DNA of 64,000 nt from Rhizophagus irregularis (Eukaryota; Glomeromycota; Glomeromycetes; Glomerales; Glomeraceae): assembly GCF_026210795.1 (NCBI RefSeq), contig NC_089446.1:2385001-2449000 (forward strand). Direction: 5' to 3'. Position 1 is the stretch's first letter. The number at the start of each line of letters is the position of its first letter. This document shows positions 18,834 to 30,211 of the stretch, piece by piece. The notes under the pieces are model-generated. The model had not been told where the DNA came from and ran no database searches. It saw only the letters and a program-made list of their open reading frames with translations. The translations under genes were made by a program, and so were the position numbers.

Positions 18834-21800
18834 TTCTTTTCTATCCAGGATAGGCAATATAAAGATAGACCATATCACCTAGTCCTTTACTGACACCTGT
18901 GCCCAATATGATATATGTGAACGTCTCTAAATTAGGGATAATTCAATTTTAATTTGCAATTATTTTGGAAGGAGGTGATTAGAGTTTGATCCCTTGAATA
19001 TGCAATTACTCTTGAATCTAAAACTCACTTTTATCAATTCTGATTTTAATTTCGCGATCGGCGAACATCACCGCTATTTTTCTCTCCCACATACATACTT
19101 CTATCATGAACGTTCACGGAAAAATGAGGGCTTCATCTTCCCGCGCTTATTCTTTGATTCATTCAACTTTAAATAAAAACCAAATTATACGTTTAAACTA
19201 ATATGTTTATTCTGAAGTCTTCTTTAAAAATGTTTCAATATTTTACACTATTCTAAGTCTTTATACTATTTATATTACTTAATACACTACAAATTATAAA
19301 ATCAAAGATTCAAAAAAAAAAAAGAAAGAAATTTCGTAAATAAGTGAAACCCTCCGCAGTTCACTGCTAATTATTTTTACAATACCGGTTTCTATCTTTG
19401 TAACTGATTATCAAATTGCAAGAAACACATCTAAATCACCGATCACTCCATAATATTATTCATATTTATTACTAATTTCGTATATTCATCAATATAGATT
19501 ACTTTTCTAACTTTCAAAGAATTCCTCAAGCTCCAAAGAAATGAAAAAATCCAAATTTTAAATTATCCAAAAATGATAAATGCTAAACTTGCTAGTACTT
19601 TTAATAATTGTTTTCACAATCCAAAACTAAAATACGAGATTGATCAAATAAAAAAGCAATACTGTTTGGTCTTAATTCTTAGACTCTCTATTGCTTCTGA
19701 GTAATGAATGTTATGTAATTCATAAACTTAATTTCCTAATATTTTATATAATAGAAGAAAGTTGAATATTATATGCAGTATCATCACATACTTTTTAAAG
19801 AAAGAATTCTCTATTTTTTATTTATTTTAAAGGAATTTTAATTATTTCTATCGATTTGTTTTTTCCTTTTTTTTTATCGTAATACTTTTTAACTGAACGT
19901 TTAACGTTTGCATAGGTTGTTGACATTCTCGAACTTGGTGATATCGTCGGTATCATGGAAATGAGAAGAGTCATTAAGCATCTTGTTGCAAATCATTATA
20001 GTAAAATTTTATATATAATCATTCCCAGGGTCACGAGTAAATCACTACTACAAAGCCACAAAAAATTGCGATAAATTATTTTTTAGTAATTTCTCTTTAA
20101 CAACTTTTATATATAATAAAATATCCTTTTATATATTTGTCTTATATTTCTTTGTATAATATATATAATTAAAGTTAGTGTATAAAGGTACACGACACTT
20201 CACATTCCGCACACTTCAAACAATTCACGTACGTCGCATTAATGTCCTGTTCCCGGCACAACCAATATAAGTGTACGCCTTAGCTCTGCAGAAGTCGACT
20301 CTGTATTCACCGAAGGGTTCAAGTGCATTAGTTGCATCGTCCGGGCATTTTGCTAAGTTTGATATGGGCAATGCCTTTGTGTATATCATCAATCAACCGT
20401 CGCACCTCACTTACTATTGTATATAGATATTTTTTTTTACGTTGCTGGAAGCGAAACAATCGGTTTGTGGAGTGGAAAACCGGACATTACCTATGATGGG
20501 ATCGAAGCATGATTAAACGGATTTTTCACATAATAAAAGATGGTAATATTTGACATAACAACGAAGTTCACGAAGTTTAAAATACTTTTAGAATGTTGAA
20601 CATCCGCATAGCGTGTCGGTATTCTACAATTTAATAGTGCAACAACCTCTTTCTTCGTAGGCTTTTTCAAAGGTTAAGATTCTAAAAGCTGACAGCTATT
20701 ATCAATTACCATGTATTGAGATAAGAGGTTCAGCAATGCCAGAAGGGATTAGAAACTGTATTATTGAAGATTTTCTGAGAATGCATAAAGGTACTATCAC
20801 TATTGCAAAAGGGCTATCCAGTTTATTTTGGCGATTCTATATAGCGTGGCAGTTACGGAAAGGGACCTATTGGTTGGGTAAATGAAATGGGAGAAATAAT
20901 TATTTCATGTAACCGAGCTTAGAATAAACGTACTTAAGTTTAATTGCCTCAACTGGGTGATAACACAAGTTTCCATTTGACCAGCAAAAAGAATCATTGA
21001 TTTATAGGAAGCGGGTGAAAATTGATCAGTAAAATAGATAAATTTCATCGTGCACTTCTATACTTTGTAATAACAATTCATCAGACGCGTCCATCTCAAA
21101 ACTTGATATTCATCTTAGAAAATTAGATAACGCATATAGACAATTATATATAAGATTAATCCTTGATTCAGATGTTATATATTTAAAAAATAGTATTCTT
21201 ATTATTATGTATTTTTTAGTTTATATTTATGTATGAATTTATAATAAACTGTAAGCTTTCAAGTGTGATATTTATCACATGATATCAGACCAAACATGAA
21301 CTGATCGCCAAATTAAACCCAGTGTCAAGAAAAAATTACAATAATAAAGGTGAATGTATAAGCGATGTAATTCACAATATTTATCGAAATACCTACATGA
21401 TTTTATGATGCAATCGAAAAGAAAATACGGGCTAACTTTTGTTTATTTCCCCGAACGAATGCCTAGTTGACATACTCCATTAATCTTTCTCGACCAAGTT
21501 TGTTTGCAGCGAAACCATTGACAGTCGTATAGAGGTTGAATCACGGGGACAAATAACTGCATCAAGCTTTCCTGCAATGCCAGATCAAATAGTTAGCTAC
21601 TAACAGGGAAGAATTGAGTGGACGTTTCAAAATAATACGACATATTACCATTCTTGAAATTTACTTTATCAGCATTTGATCGTAGAGCTTATACAAATAT
21701 GACTGTTTAAATTTAATTTTGAAACCTATTTACTGTATATAAAGATTATAAGCTTTATTATAACTAGAGTAATTTTAGATACTTAATAGCATTTCTTTTT

Positions 21801-22328
21801 GTTGATGTTTTTTCTACAAACAAGAATCTGATACATGAGAATTTCATTATTCATACTTTAATCAAATTACCGGTTTTTCATTATTATTAGGTGTTTCATA
21901 AATTATTATCAAAAAAAAATTATTCAGTATTGTCAAATGATATCCATTGCATCTTTCTGTTGCTAGAGAACTGTAAATTAAATCTGCAATTAATTATAAT
22001 GACCATTAAATTTGTTGTATTTAAAGTTTAAAAATACAATTCTACTAAGGATAATTTTATTTTGAGCTTCAATTTTAAATTTTTTTAAATTAAATTGTAC
22101 ATATTATGACCTTAAGAGGAATATTACTTTGAACTTGCCCATAATCCTGCTCTAATCTCGCAACTCCATCCATATTTTTCAACCCTCCATTTGATTTTGA
22201 TATTATTATAGATCCATTCTGAAATTTCCATTCCTTTGCACTTTTTACGGATTAATTGTTTAAATCATTTTGGTCAAATGTTTACATTAATTTGGTCTAA
22301 AAAAATGATAGCCAAGATTAAGATAGTC

Positions 22329-22390
22329 GTGTTACATCACAAAATAGTCTAAATTTTGATGTGACACTGCATTTTGATTTTCGTATATAA
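22329..22390 (+). promoter_or_regulatory. Upstream block conserved with the next paralogue
   Basis: The stretch gtgttacat..c-aaaat..gt..aaattttgatgt..c..c-gcatttt lies 60-120 bp before the ATG at 22450. A matching stretch lies at 24391-24450, just before the second gene of the array, and survives better than the spacer around it. It is a candidate core promoter inherited with the tandem duplication. Confidence 0.45.
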
Positions 22391-22449
22391 ATATTTAATT
22401 GATTTTTATTTTCAATGTTTTAGTTTATTTTACTATTCAAGAAAAAATA

Positions 22450-23949
22450 ATGGCAACCCAATTTTTTTCGCAATTATCGCAAAATTTTACTGAAATTTTA
22501 GACGATGATGAATATTATGATGTTACAATTGAAGTTGGACAAGATCCTAAAGTGAAAATATTTCGGTCACATATGGTTATTTTAAATTATCGTTCAGCTT
22601 ATTTTCGTAAAAATTTATTTAAAAATAAAAAGAATTCCGATGGTGTCTTGACTCATATAAAATTACCAAATATTTTTCCCGATATTTTTCAAATTATTTT
22701 AAAGTAAGTTGTTTCCGATAGCGAAAAATTAGTTCTTTATGATTAAAATTTTCTATAATTTAATAATTTAATACGATTAAATTCTTCTAGATATATGTAT
22801 GGTGGAATCCTCTCCTTTGATGAAATTGAACTTTCAGATATTATCCATTTGTTGGTTGCAGCAGAAAACTTAAAATTGCAAGAAATAGTTAATTATCTAC
22901 AATTATATTTAATTGAAAATAAATCATCATGGATGGAAGAAAATTTTACTTTCATTCATAATACAAGTTTTCAACATGATTCTTTTACTGAGCTACAAAA
23001 ATTTTGCACAGATATTATGACGAATTATCCTGAAAAAATATTTAATTCACTTGATTTCACTTCTATTCCAGAAAAATCATTAATTTCCTTAATTGAACAA
23101 GATTATTTAAAAATGGAAGAAATTGATGTTTGGGATCATGTATTAAAATGGGGACTTGCACAAAATTCTTCTTTGCTTCCTGATCCAGAAGAATGGTCTG
23201 ATGACGATTTCAAATTAATGGAAAAGAGTTTACAAAAATGTTTACCTTTAGTTAGATTTTTTCAATTATCATCGAAAGAATTCTTGAATAAAGTGGTTCC
23301 TTATCAAAAACTTTTGAATCCTAAACTTTATAAAGATTTAATGAGTTATCATTTGGATGGCGATAATAAGATCATTTCAACAATTCAACCGGCTAGGGGT
23401 TTTAATATTGATTCAAAATTAATTACAAATAAAGCTGCATTATATATTGCAAGTTGGATTGATAAAAAAGAGAACGAACATCCTATTTATGGATTCACAC
23501 CTTATAATTCTTTTGATAATCCTTATGAATTTAAATTACTGTTACGTGGAAGTCGTGATGGATTTTCTCCTGATAGTTTTCATAGACTTTGTGATAATAA
23601 GCCTAAAACTATATCAATTGTTAAAGTGAAAGAAACCGAAGAAATTCTTGGAGGTTATAATCCTCTTATATGGGAATCTTGTAATCATAAATTTTCACAA
23701 ACTAATGATAGTTTTACATTTTCTTTTACGTCTACAAACCTTCTCAAAGATACCATTTTAAGTAGAGTAAAGAATTCAGATTATGCGATTGCGTCTAATA
23801 AGGAGTCTTGTTTATGCTTTTTTAATAACCTCATTGTAACGGGTTCTAAAGGTTATTGTAGTAGGCTAAACTACGAAAAAGTTATAAGGTCTGAAGAGGG
23901 TGATTTTGACTTGGAAGATTATGAAGTATTTCAAATTGTGAAAAGATAA
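22450..23949 (+). CDS. BTB-BACK-TLDc protein 1 (one intron)
   Basis: Exon 1 is 22450-22703, the intron 22704-22790 (GTAAGT...CTTCTAG, 87 bp) and exon 2 22791-23949. The joined reading frame gives 470 residues. The start is the ATG giving MATQFFSQLSQNF, conserved in all three neighbours; an upstream in-frame TTG at 22399 is ignored. The BTB domain covers about residues 20-115 (YYDVTIEVG, FRSHMVILNYRSAYFRK, then KYMYGGIL across the splice). A BACK-like helical region covers about 120-270 (DVWDHVLKWGLAQN, CLPLVRFFQLSSKEF). A TLDc domain covers about 290-468 (FKLLLRGSRDGF, SIVKVKETEEILGGYNPL). TLDc domains are linked to oxidative-stress responses and V-ATPase regulation in other eukaryotes, and the BTB part suggests Cullin-3 binding. 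The specific role here is unknown. First of a same-strand array. Confidence 0.9.
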
Positions 23950-24482
23950 ATTTAATATTATCCATGTACTTACACGTAGTTCTATTATTTACTATATAAA
24001 TAAAATATCACAAGTCATTGGATTAAAGATAAAGTTTATTTCTCGGGAATTAATTTTATGGTCGACAGAAAAATAGGTTTCAGTTATTGTAGTTCATTAC
24101 ATTTCGTATCTTAACACGTCATTTTCGGTGATTTTTACTCATTGTGGTAACTTCATGGCACTGATTGAATTAGTTTACTTGTAAAAAACGATTCATAATT
24201 TAAGAATCTGTGGCTTCCCTTAGTAATTCCTTTTAAATCTTCAGCTAAATCTTTGTGTACTGCACTATGTAATAAATATCTTAATATTAAGTGCTGTACC
24301 ATAATGCCAAAGTATTATAATTAAGATTTAAGATCTAAAAAAAAATAGTTCCACAAGAATCGCCAATGTATAGTTCTATAAAAAAAATGCTGTGTTACAT
24401 TTAGCCCAAAATTGTAAATTTGATGTATCGCCGCATTTTTTGAATATAGTCTTTCGTTGGGAACTTTTTTTTAAAATAAATA
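23950..24482. other. Spacer between BTB-TLDc genes 1 and 2
   Basis: No gene. It holds the 3' flank of gene 1 and, at 24391-24450, a block matching the upstream region of gene 1 at 22329-22390, probably the promoter. Confidence 0.4.
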
Positions 24483-25968
24483 ATGGCAAACCAATTTTTT
24501 TCACAATTATCGCAAAATTTTATTGATATTTTAGATGATGATAAATATTATGATGTTATAATTGAGGTTGGACAAGATCCAGAAGTGAAAGTATTTCGAT
24601 CACATATGGTTATTTTAAATTATCGTTCAGTTCATTTTCGTAGAAATTTATCAACTAATAAAAAGAATAATGAGGATAAATTAACTAATATTAAATTACC
24701 TAATATTTCACCCAATATATTTCAGATTATTTTGAAGTAAGTTGATTTAAGATTATTCAAACCTTCTAGAATTAATTAACTCACTTGGATGATTTTTTTT
24801 TAGATATATTTATGGTGGAATCCTTAATCTGGATGGAATTGATCCTATAGATGTAATCAATTTATTAATTGCGGCTGAAAGTCTAAAATTACAAGAAATA
24901 GTTAATTATTTACAATCATATTTTATTGAAAATGAAACTAATTGGGTGAAAGAACATTTTAATCTTGTTTATAACAAAATTTTCCAACATAATTCTTTTA
25001 TTGAGCTACAAAAATTTTGCACAGATATTATCTCTAAAAATCCTGAAAAATTATCTAAATCACTTGATTACAATTCTATTTCAGAAAAATCATTAATTTC
25101 TTTAATTAAACGAAATGATTTAAAAGTAGAAGAAATTGATGTTTGGGATCATGTATTAAAATGGGGACTTGCACAAAATCCTTCTTTGCTTCCTGATCCA
25201 GAAGAATGGTCTGATGACGATTTCAAATTAATGGAAAAGAGTTTACAAAATTGTTTACCTTTTGTTAGATTTTTTTATCTATCATCAAAAGAATTCCTGA
25301 ATAAAGTATTTCCTTATCAAAAACTTTTGGATCCTCAACTTTATAAAGATTTAATGAATTATCATTTGGATGGTGATAACAAGATCATTTCAACAATTCA
25401 ATCGGCAAGGGGTTCAATTATTGATTCAAAATTAATTACAAGTAAAACTGCAGCATATATTGCAAGTTGGATTGATAAAAAAGAGAATCAACATCCTATT
25501 TATAGATTTAGACCTTATAGTTCTTTGGATAATCCTTATGAATTTAAATTATTATTACGTGGAAGTCGTGATGGATTTTCTTCTGAAAGTTTTCATAAAC
25601 TCTGTGATAATAAGGCTAAAACTATAACAATTGCTAAGGTGAAAGGAACTAGTGAAATTCTTGGAGGGTATAACCCTCTTATATGGGAATCTAAGGATAA
25701 TTTTGAGTATTCAGAATCTAATGAGAGTTTTATATTTTCCTTTACATTCATGAACCTTAATGATGTCATTTTAAGTAGAGTAATAAATCATCATAGAGCA
25801 TTTTCATCCAATGTGGAATATTGCATATGTTTTGGTGATGACTTTTACATTGGAGCCGGTGCGATTGGATATTGTGATAAACTGAACTATGAAAAAGGTT
25901 TAAGACCTGAAAAAGGTTTTTTTGATTTGGAAGAATATGAAGTATTTCAAATTATTAAAAATGTTTAA
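24483..25968 (+). CDS. BTB-BACK-TLDc protein 2 (one intron)
   Basis: Exon 1 is 24483-24736, the intron 24737-24803 (GTAAGT...TTTTTTAG, 67 bp) and exon 2 24804-25968, coding for 472 residues. It is a close tandem copy of the gene at 22450: exon 1 has exactly the same length (254 nt) and the intron sits in the same codon (Lys, phase 2). BTB is at about residues 20-115 (YYDVIIEVGQDP, FRSHMVILNYRS, KYIYGGIL). The BACK-like part (DVWDHVLKWGLAQN, WSDDDFKLMEKSLQ) is almost identical to gene 1. TLDc shows FKLLLRGSRDGF and TIAKVKGTSEILGGYNPL. A likely stress-related or ubiquitin-adaptor role is inferred from the family only. The TLDc C-terminus (DDVILSRVINHH to EEYEVFQIIKNV) is the most divergent part. 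Confidence 0.9.
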
Positions 25969-26226
25969 TATTTACAAAAAGTAAAGTAAGGAAGAATTAC
26001 AAGATTGTGGCAGTAGAAATTAGATGATTTTGTGATCACACTAATAAATTTTCATTTATTCCAATAATTATTTCTCTACATGGACAATTATAGAGCTATT
26101 TAAAATACAATAATTATGAACAGAAAAGGAATTGAGTCTAATAGTAACAAAGCAACATGGATTGGATATTTATCCTATTTAGTCAACAGAATCACTGATA
26201 AGGAATGTAAAGACCTTGTAATACTG

Positions 26227-27285
26227 CATATCTTAGAAATTTATTACAATAAAATGAATTCTGAACGGATTTAATACATATTAGATTACCCACAATTACC
26301 TCAAATATCTTTCAAATCATTTTTAAAGTAAATTATCTAAGGACAAGAACAACCGTATTTTCATTTAACTAATTTCAATGATTTAATAAATATATTTATG
26401 GCGGCATTCTTACCTTGGATAGAATCGAATCTTCAGATATAATTGATTTATTGTAATCGCAGAGAACCTAAAATTGCAAGAAATATTTCATTATTTGCAA
26501 TCGCATTTAATTAAAAAATGAAATTAATTGAATGAAGAACATTTACTCTTATTCATAATACAATTTTTCAACATGATTTTCTTATTGAGCTTCAATATCC
26601 TGAAAATTTGTTTAAATCATTCGATTTCACTCCAATTCCAGAAAAATCTTATTGATATTTGGGGACAGACTGTTAGATGGAGTTATTAGGCCAGTTTCTA
26701 GTAATCTCCGAATTTCTTCTTTAATAATAATAAACAATTGATTTTGATAAGAGGTCTGATAAAATCTTTGTTTAATAGGTCATTGAAACGAGGACTATAC
26801 GATGTCCTATATTATTTCCAAACTTATAATTGGAAAATGATAATTTCACATCAAAAAAATTCATGAAAAAGTTTGACCTTATAAAAGGCTTTAGAAATCT
26901 CAACTTTATGAAGATTTGATAAATTGTTATGTTGATAGTGATGATAAAAATATTTCAACAATTTACAGCGAGACTAATTAACAATCCATCAAAGGGTTTC
27001 AAAATTAATTAAATAAAAATTGCAGCATATATTGATATCGAAACTTTCATAAACTTTGCAATATCAATCTTAAATCTTTACAATGGTTAAAATGAAAGGA
27101 ACCAATAAATCATTAGAGGGTATGACCCATTTAATATAGGCAATAAAACTATTTATAGGGTCAAATTATTCATAGTTTTATATTTTCCTTTATATTTATG
27201 AATCTTAAATATGTTATATTCGAGTTATGCGATTAAAAGATATGGGCCACAATTTTTTATGATGGTACAAGACTATATGGTGCTA
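26227..27285 (+). pseudogene. BTB-BACK-TLDc pseudogene between genes 2 and 3
   Basis: Starts inside exon 1 (ttagaaattta, then ttagattaccc) and keeps the old splice donor region (tttttaaagtaaattatc near 26320). It continues as aaatatatttatggcggcattcttacc near 26388, matching the KYIYGGIL junction of its neighbours. Later landmarks are ttgcaagaaat, ttcaacatgattttcttattgagctt, gttgatagtgatgataa and catttcaacaattt-like sequence. TLDc scraps follow (ggttaaaatgaaaggaacc, gagggtatgaccc). There are many stops and indels, a foreign-looking stretch at about 26690-26775 and a deletion of the segment before the TLDc core. The N-terminal ATG and most of exon 1 are lost. It sits in array order and orientation, so it is a dead member of the tandem family. 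Confidence 0.85.
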
Positions 27286-27562
27286 TGAAAAACAATAATT
27301 ATTATATTTTATGTCTAATTAATATATTCGTACCATACTAGTTCCATTACATTTTTTTTTACGTTAATAGATGGTGATCAAACGTGACAGTGATACAAAC
27401 TTTCGTATGTAAGATTGTTTAACGAAATTTACACGTGCCACAATAATCGCATAGCTTATATTGGATATCATCACATGGTCATCAATTTAACATTATTGTT
27501 TATTTACGGTACGTACAGTAATTCTCTTCTCCGAAATTTTGGTTTTCAACCGACATACCATA

Positions 27563-29070
27563 ATGACAACCCAATTTTTTTCTCAATTATCACAAAATTT
27601 TATAAATATTTTAGATGATGATGAATATTATGATATTACTATTGAAGTTGGAAGGGACCCTGTAGTGAAAGTATTTCGAGCACATATGATTATTTTAAAT
27701 TATCGTTCAGCTTATTTTCGAAGAAATTTATCTACAAATAGAAACAATTTCAATGGTAATTTGGCTCATATTAAATTATCAGATATCTCACCTAATACAT
27801 TTCAAATTATTTTAAAGTAAGTTCTTTAACGAGTTGATTTTGTTTTAGCTTATATAACTAATCAATTTAATATATTTAATATAATTGAATTTTTTTAAAA
27901 AGGTATATTTATGGAGGAATTCTTACCTTGGATAATATTAATACCTTGGAGATAATTGATGTTTTAATTGCTTCCGAGATTCTTAAATTACAAGAAATAG
28001 TCAATTATCTACAATCATATTTGATTAAAACCAAATCTAATTGGATGCAAGAAAATTTTACTCTTATTCATAACTCAATTTTTCAACATGCTTCTTTCGT
28101 TGAACTTCAAAATTTTTTCACAGATTTTATGTCAAATTATCCCGAGAAAATATTTAATTCATTCAATTTTACTTCTATTCAAGAAAAAACTTTAATCACT
28201 TTAATTAAACGCGATGATTTAAAGATGGAAGAAATTGATATTTTGGATCACGTATTAAAATGGGGACTTGCACAAAATCCTACATTACTTCCAGAACCTG
28301 AAACTTGGTCGGATAATGATTTTAAATCAATGGGAATTACTTTACAAAAATGTTTGCCATTTGTTAGATTTTTTCAATTATCATCAAAAGAATTTTTGAA
28401 AAAAGTGGTACCTTATCAAAAACTTTTAAAACCTCAACTTTATAATGATTTAATGAGTTATTATTTGGATGGTGATAGTCAGATAATTTCAACAATATTA
28501 CCAGCAAGAGTTTTAAAGGATTCAAGATTAATTACAAATAAAATTGTATCATATATTGCAAGTTGGATAGATAAAAAAGAGAACGATCATCCTACTCATG
28601 GTTTTACGCCTTATGATTTTTCTAATAATCCATACGAATTTAAATTATTATTACGTGGAAGTCGTGATGGATTCTATACTAAAAACTTTCTTGAACATTG
28701 TGGTAATAAATTAAATACTGTGATTATAACTAAAGTGAAAGGAACAAACGAAATTCTTGGAGGATATAATCCTAAAACATGGGAACCTGGTTTTTCTCAT
28801 AATACAAGGAATAGTTTTATATTTTTTATCCCGTTAAACAATCTCAAAAGCGTTATTTTAAGTAGAATAGTAAATTCCGAATGTGCAATTTCATTCTCTG
28901 ACGAATATGGTCCACGTTTTGGTAATGATCTATTATTTTATCTCAAAGAAATTATGGGGAGTATTTCCGGTTATTGTCAAAATATTAATTACGAGAAAAT
29001 TATAAGATCCGAGAAAGGTTATTTTGAAATAGAAGAATATGAAGTATTTCAAATTATTAAAAAAGGTTAA
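27563..29070 (+). CDS. BTB-BACK-TLDc protein 3 (one intron)
   Basis: Exon 1 is 27563-27816 (254 nt as in its paralogues), the intron 27817-27902 (GTAAGT...AAAAAG, 86 bp) and exon 2 27903-29070, coding for 473 residues. The ATG giving MTTQFFSQLSQNF is chosen; an upstream in-frame ATG at 27539 would add 8 residues not seen in relatives. The domain order is BTB (YYDITIEVGRDP, FRAHMIILNYRS), a BACK-like region (DHVLKWGLAQNPTLL, CLPFVRFFQLSS), then TLDc (FKLLLRGSRDGF, IITKVKGTNEILGGYNPK). It is more diverged from genes 1 and 2 than they are from each other, and carries a longer loop near the end (RFGNDLLFYLKEIMG). Function is as for the family: a possible Cullin-3 adaptor with a TLDc stress domain. 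The upstream region does not match the promoter block of genes 1 and 2. Confidence 0.9.
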
Positions 29071-29803
29071 ATTAATTAATTGTTATGTGTGTGTGTAATA
29101 TGAGTGTTTAATGTCTTAATTGGGAATTATAATCGATTGGAAATTTGGAACGTATTTTTGGATAGTGTGCTGTTTTAATTGTTATTATTATATGTTTATG
29201 TACTTTGAATTTAGTATTTAATACAAATTTAAAATTTTTGACTTCACATTCGAGAAAATTAATTATTTTATTTATTGTTAGATATTATGAAAGATTGTTG
29301 TCAACACTTGATCAAATAAATTTATATGTTATAAGAAATGGGATGGAAATTCGTAATTAATAAATTAAATTCATTTCGAAATTTTACGTACGGTGGTCGG
29401 AATTGCAAATGATTAGAATTAGGGTTATTATTTTTATTTAATAAAACGTTTAAATTTATTTGAGTTTGAATATAAATATAGTGTACAATTCGTTGATAAT
29501 GTAATATCATAAAAGAGTTTTGTTATTTAAAATGATCTGACGGCTGATATTATATATGGAAAATAGCTAATAGGCTCACCTCTACTAATTACTAAATTTT
29601 AAAATGTATTTAATTATGTATGCAATAAATAATTTTAAAAGAAATTTCGATGTTTACTTGCCATTTTGTTATCGAACGATCCAATGATCTTAGTTATTTT
29701 TGCTATATTCTTCGTTAACGTTAAGTGAGTCGCTCAGCAGTTCGCTCACACCCTGAACCGAACCAGATGAACCGTAGTTCAGATCAACCAAACAGTAAAG
29801 CGA
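29071..29803. other. Intergenic after the BTB-TLDc array
   Basis: A 3' flank and spacer with no recognised gene. The last 100 bp are noticeably more GC-rich (cgctcagcagttcgctcaca, gaaccgaaccagatgaaccg) and may belong to an older transposon end next to the hAT remnant. Confidence 0.4.
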
Positions 29804-29811
29804 TCCATGAT

Positions 29812-30203
29812 TAGGGATGAGAAAAGGTTCGCAGTTGAGCGGCTCGTTACAAATGGCTCATCTACTCCACCTATTCCTGCTGCTTCAAGTGAGTCTTCTC
29901 CTACTGGTGGAACTTCTCCTTTACCCTTTACGGCAACTTCATCTAAGGCTTCTCTTGAAGAACTAATAAATAAGGGACAAATAGTCCTAGACACTTATGA
30001 CGCTTCTAATTTAATTCAAGGACTACTACTTATTTAGAAGAAGCCATACTGTTCGGTTCGGTACTTTCGGTTCCGACCGAACTGACCAAAACCATTATAT
30101 AATCCATTATGGAACCGGAACCGGCTCATCCAATTCGAACTGGCTCAAGTCGGGCATCGGTTCAGTATCGGAGCGGACTGTAGCGAGCCGGTTCCCATCC
30201 TTA
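29812..30203 (+). mobile_element. hAT-like element remnant, 392 bp
   Basis: The left end is TAGGGATGAGAAAAGG and the right end, reverse-complemented, is TAAGGATGGGAACCGG. The flanks tccatgat (29804-29811) and tctatgat (30204-30211) form an 8-bp duplication with one mismatch, as in hAT elements. The element is far more GC-rich than its surroundings. The right half is full of overlapping gaaccgg / ccggttc / gaccgaac motifs. The left half holds an open stretch to 30037 rich in Ser, Thr and Pro (SSTPPIPAASSES, TGGTSPLPFTATSS) ending KGQIVLDTYDASN. This could be a leftover from the transposase N-terminus, but I could not confirm it. Confidence 0.65.
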
Positions 30204-30211
30204 TCTATGAT

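Larger units (their letters stand above)
17554..22449. other. Gene-poor stretch upstream of the BTB-TLDc array
   Basis: Nearly 5 kb, less AT-extreme than the transposon blocks, without an intact gene. It contains an HSP70-like scrap at 18708-18833. Short coding-like bits occur at 19913-20030 (VVDILELGDIVGIMEMRR in one frame) and 20670-20830 (LPCIEIRGSAMPEGIRN), which I cannot assign. Short frames at 18278-18553 and 18994-19176 show no domain. Confidence 0.45.
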
